From the NCBI GenBank assembly GCA_900553305.1, contig USDI01000117.1, positions 1 through 6,871 on the forward strand: a stretch of 6,871 nt of DNA, given 5' to 3'. Positions 1 to 5,084 of this stretch are shown here, piece by piece. Each line of letters begins with the position of its first letter. The first letter of the stretch is position 1. A program made the translations under genes and the position numbers. The notes under the pieces are model-generated. The model made no database searches and was not told the DNA's origin. It saw only the letters and a list, made by a program, of their open reading frames with translations. This stretch comes from an uncultured Lachnospiraceae bacterium. Its GTDB lineage: Bacteria > Bacillota > Clostridia > Lachnospirales > Lachnospiraceae.

Positions 1-2
1 CC

Positions 3-344
3 GGTAAGAAGAAGGAGTTTCTGGATATTTTCAGTGGAGGATTTATTGCTTCCAATGTAGGAGATGAGATCACCTTTGATATTGAAGCAACGGGAATTGC
101 GATCCAGTATCGTAAAACGATCCACAGGCCGACGCCGGTTGCAGAGGTTATTGTGGATGGAGACGAAAGCACAAGAACCGTTCTTGATGGAAACTTCGGT
201 GAAGACTGGGGTGACTGCCTGTTTATCCAGACAATAACCCGGCATACCGGACTTAAGAAGCATCATGTACAGATCCGTATTATCGAAAACCATGAAGACG
301 ATCAGGTACCATTCTATCTGGTATCTGTGATCGGTTCTAAATAA
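3..344 (+). CDS. C-terminal end of a probable SGNH/GDSL-family esterase (5' end outside window)
   Basis: The reading frame is open from the left edge (first full codon at 3) to TAA at 342-344, giving 113 visible residues. The internal GTG at 153 is only a codon inside this frame, not a start. The visible part is rich in alternating beta-strand pattern: a GDEITFDIEATGIAIQY stretch, then AEVIVDGD, then WGDCLF, then HHVQIRIIE, ending FYLVSVIGSK. From memory of the family, this order (GD..F...G..I.I.Y, V.VDG, WG, H.V.I.I, F.L..I) resembles the C-terminal beta-sandwich found after the catalytic SGNH domain in clostridial carbohydrate and lipid esterases. No catalytic Ser, Asp or His motif is in the window, so enzyme activity cannot be judged. 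Another secreted or cell-associated beta-sandwich protein remains possible. It lies 17 nt before the chemoreceptor gene, so the two are probably co-transcribed. Confidence 0.5.
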   Translation, partial: GKKKEFLDIFSGGFIASNVGDEITFDIEATGIAIQYRKTIHRPTPVAEVIVDGDESTRTVLDGNFGEDWGDCLFIQTITRHTGLKKHHVQIRIIENHEDDQVPFYLVSVIGSK

Positions 345-346
345 CC

Positions 347-356
347 AAAGGGGGAG
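347..356 (+). promoter_or_regulatory. Shine-Dalgarno site that decides the chemoreceptor start
   Basis: AAAGGGGGAG lies 5 nt before the ATG at 362. The in-frame GTG at 356 begins with the last base of this site and would have no ribosome binding site of its own at normal spacing, so ATG 362 is preferred. An in-frame TAA at 338-340 rules out longer starts. Confidence 0.8.
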
Positions 357-361
357 TGGGT

Positions 362-2593
362 ATGGCATCAAAAAAAGAAAAAAAGATTAAGTTACCGAAA
401 TTACCTAAGTTACCGAAAACAGCCAAGGTGAAGAAACAGAAGAAGGAAGCTGCCAGACCGGATTTCAAAGAAATGCTTGCCGGTCTGAAGAATTTGCGTG
501 GATCAAACAAAAAGAGTATTCTCGGCACACTGCTTGTAGCGTTTATGGTGCCGGTTGTATTGATGATCACATTGGGCGTTGTGTCCTATCATACGGCCTC
601 CTCCGGTATTGTAGACAAATATAAAGAGTCTGCACAATCTACCGTATCGGCAGTAGGTGATTATTTTAATCTGGTTTGTACCAATATTTCAAATAAAGCT
701 CTCGAGATGATTACGAACAGTGACGTGGGCGATTATTATGATAAGTATTATGGAAAACAGGAATCCAAAGCATTGGAGACCTTCCGTAGTGCGAAATCCG
801 ATATTGGTAATGCCAAGTCTACAAACAAGAATATTTACAGTTGTACGGTTATTCCCGAGGCAGGTGCATACCTTTCCACTTTATCCGGCGGTATGACGGA
901 AACACCTATGGCAGATTTCAGTAATACAGCCGAAGGACAGTATTTTGTAGCCAATAGCACCCAGAGAAACAGATGGATGGGTTATCAGACTTATCTGGAT
1001 GATAATATGCAGAGCAAACAGGAAAAATATGCCATGGTTTATTATCAGAAACTTTCAAAGTCAGATGCTTATCTGGTTATGTCACTGGATATATCCGTAG
1101 CAGAGAAGATGCTGGGAGAAATGGATTTTGGCAAGGGCAGCGTGAAGGCACTTGTAACCTATGACGGAAGAGAAGTGGCTTTTGAGCAGAAGACAGATAA
1201 TCCTGCAGAAGCAGATGGGGAGAAGGCCGCATCAGCTGAGGAAGACGAAGCTGCAGCCGTAAAGCAGTGGTTTGTAGGAAGCGACTTCTATGAAAGTACG
1301 AAGGAAGCAGAAGAAGCCGGCTACATGGATGTCAAGATTGATGGTAAAAAATATGTATATATTTATACACCCGTAGGAAACACCAAAGCCATGATCTGTA
1401 CCCTGATACCTCAAAGCAACGTGCTCGGACAGGTGGGAAGTATTAAGTATATTACGATCTTCATGGTAATTCTGGCAGCAGGTGCGGCGCTTGTGACCGG
1501 ATTTGTGATTTCCACCGGTATCAGTAAGACAGTAAGGGAAATGAGCGGAGGTCTTGCCAAGGTAGCACAGGGGGATTTAACCCAGGACTTTGCTACAAAA
1601 AGACAGGATGAGTTTAAAGAGCTGACCGGAAGTCTCAATGCCATGATAGAGAGTATGCGGGGATTAATGCGCGATATGAAGCAGTTCGGCAGTAAGGTAA
1701 CCGGACTTGCGGAGGATGTTTCGGACAAAACCGGAGCCATTAATACTTCCATGCAGGATATAGCAAGAGCCATGGATGAAGTGGCAGGCGGTGTGCAGGG
1801 ACAGGCAGAGGATACAGAGAGCAGCAATGAAAATATGATAAGCTTCTCTGAAAATATTACGACAGTTACGGAAAAAACCTCACACATGGGACAGACTGCA
1901 GATAAGGCAATCGAAGCCGTGGAACAGGGAAGAGTGATTGTTCAGGAATTAAGCGGAAAGTCAGATACAACCGTATCATTAACCAGAGTGCTGGTCAATG
2001 ATATTGATGCTGTACAGAAGAATTCCGAGGAAATTAAGAGCTTTGTTGATGTAATTAACAGTATTGCCGGACAGACGAATCTGCTTTCCTTAAATGCATC
2101 CATAGAAGCAGCCAGAGCGGGAGAAGCCGGAAGAGGCTTTGCAGTAGTAGCGGAGGAAATCCGTAAGCTGGCAGATCAGTCTAAGGAATCCGGTAACAAA
2201 ATTCATGAGATCGTTAAGAAGATTGGTGAGACCGCGGATAAGACAACGGCATCAGCAAGAGAAGCGGAGAGCATGGTCAATGAGCAGGCAAGAGCGCTGC
2301 AGGAGACGGTCAATGTATTTGGAATGATTCAGGATTGTGTAGGTGAGCTGGTAGAGGGTATCCGTCTGATTACACAAAGACTGGAAGAGAGTATGCTTGA
2401 AAAGGATAAAGTGGAAAATTCCCTGCAGAATATTGCTTCTGTGTCTGAAGAGGTTGCTGCATCCACACAGGAGGTTACAGCTACTTTGGGAGAACAGGTA
2501 TCTGTTGTCCAGACATTAAAAGAAGAAGTTGAGATGCTTAGAAGTGATGCACTGGAGCTGGATAAATCCATTGAGAAATTTAAAATTGATTAA
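362..2593 (+). CDS. Methyl-accepting chemotaxis protein with dCache-type sensor domain
   Basis: This is a membrane chemoreceptor that should pass extracellular ligand binding to a CheA/CheW kinase array. Counting from ATG 362 it has 743 residues. Residues 1-50 are a very basic cytoplasmic leader containing three tandem KLP units. TM1 is about 53-75 (LLVAFMVPVVLMITLGVV). The extracellular region, about 78-360, has the size and layout of a double-Cache domain and carries an acidic Ala/Glu/Asp insert at about 279-299. TM2 is about 362-387. HAMP follows (KVAQGDLTQDF, then LNAMIESM). The rest is the long signalling coiled coil, with the strongly conserved hairpin tip SLNASIEAARAGEAGRGFAV at about 577-596. 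Roughly 155 residues lie on each side of the tip, as would fit a 44-heptad receptor class. It ends EKFKID, with no C-terminal CheR-tethering pentapeptide. The ligand is not predictable from sequence. It sits between an esterase-like gene and a glycosidase gene, which suggests, but does not show, a carbohydrate-related ligand. Confidence 0.95.
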   Translation: MASKKEKKIKLPKLPKLPKTAKVKKQKKEAARPDFKEMLAGLKNLRGSNKKSILGTLLVAFMVPVVLMITLGVVSYHTASSGIVDKYKESAQSTVSAVGDYFNLVCTNISNKALEMITNSDVGDYYDKYYGKQESKALETFRSAKSDIGNAKSTNKNIYSCTVIPEAGAYLSTLSGGMTETPMADFSNTAEGQYFVANSTQRNRWMGYQTYLDDNMQSKQEKYAMVYYQKLSKSDAYLVMSLDISVAEKMLGEMDFGKGSVKALVTYDGREVAFEQKTDNPAEADGEKAASAEEDEAAAVKQWFVGSDFYESTKEAEEAGYMDVKIDGKKYVYIYTPVGNTKAMICTLIPQSNVLGQVGSIKYITIFMVILAAGAALVTGFVISTGISKTVREMSGGLAKVAQGDLTQDFATKRQDEFKELTGSLNAMIESMRGLMRDMKQFGSKVTGLAEDVSDKTGAINTSMQDIARAMDEVAGGVQGQAEDTESSNENMISFSENITTVTEKTSHMGQTADKAIEAVEQGRVIVQELSGKSDTTVSLTRVLVNDIDAVQKNSEEIKSFVDVINSIAGQTNLLSLNASIEAARAGEAGRGFAVVAEEIRKLADQSKESGNKIHEIVKKIGETADKTTASAREAESMVNEQARALQETVNVFGMIQDCVGELVEGIRLITQRLEESMLEKDKVENSLQNIASVSEEVAASTQEVTATLGEQVSVVQTLKEEVEMLRSDALELDKSIEKFKID
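389..418 (+). repeat. Three tandem 9-bp units encoding (KLP)3-K at the chemoreceptor N-terminus
   Basis: Codons AAG TTA CCG / AAA TTA CCT / AAG TTA CCG / AAA encode residues 10-19. The units differ only at wobble positions, as expected for an older tandem duplication kept for its protein sequence. They lie in the lysine-rich segment ahead of TM1, which should be cytoplasmic and close to the inner membrane face. Confidence 0.85.
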
Positions 2594-2647
2594 GCGAAGC
2601 TGAACTGTTACATAAAGTGGGATGACCATGGGAAAGGAAATGAAATT

Positions 2648-3994
2648 ATGTTTCGTGATGATTTTGTCTGGGGTGTTGCAAGCAGCGCCTATCAGATTGA
2701 AGGAAGAGACGCCAATGACGGTGCCGGAGCAATGATCTGGGATAAGTTCATTGCTGAGGGTGGCACGAAGGATGGCTATGGAGCAGAGGTCGCATGCGAC
2801 CACATGCACCGCTACAAAGATGACTTTGCTTTAATGAGGCTGATGGGAATTAAGGCTTACCGCTTTTCGATCAGCTGGGCAAGACTGATTCCGGAAGGAA
2901 CCGGCAGGGTCAATGAAAAGGCCGTTGCCTTATACCGGGATATGATTCTGGAAATGAAGAAGAATGGCATTGAGCCGTATCTCACCATGTATCACTGGGA
3001 ATTTCCCCAGGCATTACAGGACAAGGGCGGCTGGCTGAATGAGGAGGTCATTCAGTGGTTTGGAGAATATGCTAAGGTTGTTACAGAGAGCTTTTCTGAT
3101 ATCTGCGAGAATTTCATTACATTAAATGAGCCGGAATGCTTCGTTGGAATCGGACATATGTCCGGATGGCATGCGCCGGGCCTACATCTTCCGTATAAGG
3201 ATGTGTTTCAGATTGCACACAATGCACTGCGCGCACACGGACAGGCCGTCATTAATCTTCGTAAATATGCCAGTCGTCCGATCAAGGTTGGTTATGCACC
3301 GACCTGTGGTATGGCATACCCGGTAAGCAATAAGCCGGAGGATGTGGAAGCAGCAAGAAAGGTACTGTTTGGCTTCTATCAGCCGATGGATAACTGGACC
3401 TGGAATGTGGCATGGTTTAATGATCCGGTATTCTTAGGAAAATATCCGGAAGAAGGATTGGAGAAGTTTGCAGAGTATCTGCCGGAAATCACCGATGAGG
3501 ATATGAAGCTGATTTCCCAGCCGCTGGATTTCATGGGACAGAATATTTACAATGGTTACTTTGTAAAAGCGGGCGAAAACGGAGAAATTGAATTCCCCGA
3601 AAGACCGGAAGGCTTCCCGAAGACCGCAGCCAACTGGCCGGTTACACCGGACTGCTTCTACTGGGGCGTGAAATTTATTTATGACCGTTACAAGCTTCCG
3701 TTGTTTGTAACCGAAAACGGCATGTCCTGCCATGATGATGTTTCCCTTGATGGCAGAGTACACGATCCGAACCGTCAGAACTTCCTCGACATGTACATTT
3801 CTGCATTGCAGAAGGCAAATGACGAAGGCGTGGATGTCCGTGGTTACTTCTTATGGACATTCTTAGATAATTTTGAATGGGATAAGGGATATACCGAGCG
3901 GTTTGGTATTGTCCATGTGGATTTTGCAACCCAGAAGCGAATCGTAAAGGATTCTGCATTCTGGTATCAGAAGGTGATTGAAACGAATGGAGCA
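2648..3994 (+). other. GH1 catalytic domain of the fusion (residues 1-449)
   Basis: The N-terminal GH1 signature FVWGVASSAYQIEG is at residues 6-19. The acid/base glutamate is E161 in TLNEPE and the nucleophile is E356 in LFVTENGMS. Sugar-binding residues Q16, H116 and N160 are present. The segment WTFLDNFEW (403-411) carries the Glu-Trp pair E410-W411 that in beta-glucosidases contacts the free hydroxyls of the non-reducing sugar. 6-phospho-beta-glucosidases have a phosphate-binding Ser/Lys/Tyr set there instead, so an unphosphorylated substrate is predicted. The usual GH1 C-terminal pattern is complete (FGIVHVDFATQKR, KDSAFWYQKVI). Confidence 0.93.
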
Positions 3995-4954
3995 ATTTTA
4001 TCCATTAATACAAAGCAGAGACCGATTCTGTTCTTAGAGCCGGTATTCAAGGAAATGATCTGGGGAGGGAATCGTTTAAGAAGCCTCTTTGGATATGATA
4101 TTCCGGGGGACGATACCGGAGAATGCTGGGCAATCGGCGCTCATCAGAACGGAGACTGTGTCGTAAAGGAAGGTCTCTTCAAAGGAAAGACACTCTCCCG
4201 GTTATGGAAGGAAGATCCATACCTTTTTGGCAACGAAGAAGGAGACCGCTTTCCGCTGCTGATTAAGATTATTGATGCAAAGGATAACTTAAGTATCCAG
4301 GTACATCCGGATGATGCCTACGCACAGGTTCATGAGAATGGATCCTTAGGAAAGACCGAATGCTGGTATATTCTGGACTGTCCGGAGGGCGCAGAGCTTG
4401 TGGTTGGACACAATGCGAAGACGAAGGAAGAGCTTACGGAGATGATTTCAGAAGGTAAGTGGGATGAGTTTATCCGTCGTGTTCCTGTTAAGAAGGGCGA
4501 TTTCATCCAGATCAATCCGGGAACCGTACATGCAATTACCAGTGGCTGCCTGATCTTAGAAACACAGCAGAACAGTGATATTACCTATCGTGTTTACGAT
4601 TATGACCGTCTGCAGAACGGCAGGCCGCGTCAGTTACATGTGCAGCAGAGCATTGATGTCATTAATGTTCCTGCGGCATCTGCCGAAGACAGTGTGAAGT
4701 ATGTAGGGGATCTGCCGGAGAATCAGATGAATGAGCTGATTCACTGCTCTTACTACACCGTATGGAAGCTGGATGTGACAAAGCCTGTTTCCGTGGAACA
4801 GACGCATCCGTTTATGAATGTAAGTGTCATTGAAGGAGAAGGTCTTGTGAATGGACAGATGATCCGTAAGGGAGATCATTTCATTCTTCCGGCGGGAATC
4901 GGAACGGTTGATTTCCAGGGAAATATGAGTTTGATTTTATCTTCTACAAAATAA
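2648..4954 (+). CDS. Bifunctional fusion: GH1 beta-glucosidase-type glycosidase + class I mannose-6-phosphate isomerase
   Basis: A single uninterrupted frame of 768 codons holds two complete enzymes. Residues 1-449 are a family-1 glycoside hydrolase and about 458-768 are a class I phosphomannose isomerase (ManA/PMI, zinc-dependent, mannose-6-P to fructose-6-P). Each half is close to the usual length of its free-standing relatives (about 450 and 310 residues). There is no signal peptide or membrane segment, so it should act in the cytoplasm on imported oligosaccharide. ATG 2648 is preceded by AAAGGA (2633-2638) with a 9-nt spacer. It is the only ATG, GTG or TTG in this frame after the chemoreceptor stop, and the GH1 signature starts at residue 6, so the start is secure. 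The gene is 54 nt after the chemoreceptor and ends 43 nt before a strong terminator, making it the last gene of the probable operon. The natural substrate (beta-glucoside, cello- or mannooligosaccharide) cannot be read from the sequence. Each domain assignment is firm; a physiological link between the two activities is inference. Confidence 0.93.
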   Translation: MFRDDFVWGVASSAYQIEGRDANDGAGAMIWDKFIAEGGTKDGYGAEVACDHMHRYKDDFALMRLMGIKAYRFSISWARLIPEGTGRVNEKAVALYRDMILEMKKNGIEPYLTMYHWEFPQALQDKGGWLNEEVIQWFGEYAKVVTESFSDICENFITLNEPECFVGIGHMSGWHAPGLHLPYKDVFQIAHNALRAHGQAVINLRKYASRPIKVGYAPTCGMAYPVSNKPEDVEAARKVLFGFYQPMDNWTWNVAWFNDPVFLGKYPEEGLEKFAEYLPEITDEDMKLISQPLDFMGQNIYNGYFVKAGENGEIEFPERPEGFPKTAANWPVTPDCFYWGVKFIYDRYKLPLFVTENGMSCHDDVSLDGRVHDPNRQNFLDMYISALQKANDEGVDVRGYFLWTFLDNFEWDKGYTERFGIVHVDFATQKRIVKDSAFWYQKVIETNGAILSINTKQRPILFLEPVFKEMIWGGNRLRSLFGYDIPGDDTGECWAIGAHQNGDCVVKEGLFKGKTLSRLWKEDPYLFGNEEGDRFPLLIKIIDAKDNLSIQVHPDDAYAQVHENGSLGKTECWYILDCPEGAELVVGHNAKTKEELTEMISEGKWDEFIRRVPVKKGDFIQINPGTVHAITSGCLILETQQNSDITYRVYDYDRLQNGRPRQLHVQQSIDVINVPAASAEDSVKYVGDLPENQMNELIHCSYYTVWKLDVTKPVSVEQTHPFMNVSVIEGEGLVNGQMIRKGDHFILPAGIGTVDFQGNMSLILSSTK
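4019..4951 (+). other. manA-like: Class I mannose-6-phosphate isomerase domain of the fusion (residues 458-768)
   Basis: The domain begins with the motif that normally opens free-standing Bacillus-type ManA (RPILFLEPVFKEMIWGG). It carries the four expected zinc ligands: Q551 and H553 in IQVHPDD, E571 in GKTECWYILD, and H628 in GTVHAI. R648 in SDITYRVYDYDR corresponds to the conserved catalytic-region arginine of type I PMIs. The C-terminal cupin part, with GDHFILPAG near 742-750, is complete. Nothing looks truncated or inactivated. No ATG, GTG or TTG lies just before the domain and I see no Shine-Dalgarno there, so separate internal translation is unlikely. Confidence 0.93.
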
Positions 4955-4997
4955 GTTATCATTTGATAGAAAAATTATAAAAATGTGGTAATTTATA

Positions 4998-5036
4998 AAG
5001 GCGCAGGAGGAAAGCTCTTGCGCCTTGCTTTATTTT
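4998..5036 (+). terminator. Strong rho-independent terminator after the glycosidase-isomerase gene
   Basis: A 12-bp stem pairs AAGGCGCAGGAG (4998-5009) with CTCTTGCGCCTT (5015-5026), with one G-U pair and a 5-nt loop GAAAG. It is followed after two bases by a T-rich run (5029-5036, TTTATTTT). It lies 43 nt past the TAA at 4952-4954 and separates the upstream probable operon from the sensor gene. The 43 nt between stop and stem are very AT-rich and hold no other feature I can support. Confidence 0.9.
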
Positions 5037-5046
5037 CGACTAGAAT
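5018..5046 (+). promoter_or_regulatory. Candidate sigma-A promoter for the sensor gene, overlapping the terminator
   Basis: A TAGAAT box (5041-5046) matches the -10 consensus at five of six bases. TTGCGC (5018-5023), 17 nt upstream, is a weak -35 that lies in the 3' arm of the terminator stem. It would start transcription near 5053, about 32 nt before the ATG. The -35 match is poor, so this is tentative, but the terminator implies that the next gene needs a promoter of its own. Confidence 0.3.
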
Positions 5047-5061
5047 GTAATTGGAAGAGTT

Positions 5062-5078
5062 TTCCTATGAGGAAGGGG
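5062..5078 (+). promoter_or_regulatory. Shine-Dalgarno of the sensor gene, partly inside a small inverted repeat
   Basis: AGGAAGGGG (5070-5078) is a strong ribosome binding site with a 6-nt spacer to ATG 5085. An in-frame TAG at 5079-5081 blocks any longer start. TTCCT (5062-5066) and AGGAA (5070-5074) form a short inverted repeat with a 3-nt centre covering the first half of the site. A helix this short would be weak, so control by it is only a possibility. Confidence 0.6.
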
Positions 5079-5084
5079 TAGAAA

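Noticed and set aside
3..344. Naming the first gene as an acetyl-mannan esterase of a specific family (CE2 or CE17)
   Set aside because: Only the C-terminal beta-sandwich is visible and no catalytic motif can be checked, so the naming would rest on context alone.
356..361. GTG at 356 as the chemoreceptor start
   Set aside because: It overlaps the Shine-Dalgarno that serves ATG 362, so ribosome spacing would be wrong. The difference is only two residues.
370..384. Two runs of seven A separated by one G near the chemoreceptor start, as a phase-variation switch
   Set aside because: Runs of seven are short for slippage-driven switching, and they follow naturally from consecutive Lys and Glu codons.
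1411..1887. 158-codon open frame on the minus strand inside the chemoreceptor
   Set aside because: It lies antisense to the strongly conserved HAMP and signalling region. Its translation is Ser/Leu/Ile-rich with no recognisable domain, and no ribosome site was seen. It is a shadow of the coding strand.
2628..2735. 35-codon open frame beginning ATG GGA AAG and overlapping the start of the fusion gene in another frame
   Set aside because: No good ribosome site at the right distance and no recognisable product. The frame at 2648 carries the GH1 signature from residue 6. It could at most affect initiation of the main gene.
2648..3994. 6-phospho-beta-glucosidase as the identity of the GH1 part
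   Set aside because: The Glu-Trp pair at 410-411 and the surrounding FLDNFEW match beta-glucosidases, not the phosphate-binding motif of the phospho-enzymes.
3434..3995. Two overlapping minus-strand open frames inside the GH1 part
   Set aside because: They lie antisense to conserved GH1 sequence, including the nucleophile motif. Their compositions are unlike real proteins and I see no start signals.
4955..4997. Riboswitch or promoter in the AT-rich stretch before the terminator
   Set aside because: No aptamer-like structure is visible and no -35/-10 pair at acceptable spacing. It is best read as the 3' untranslated part of the operon.
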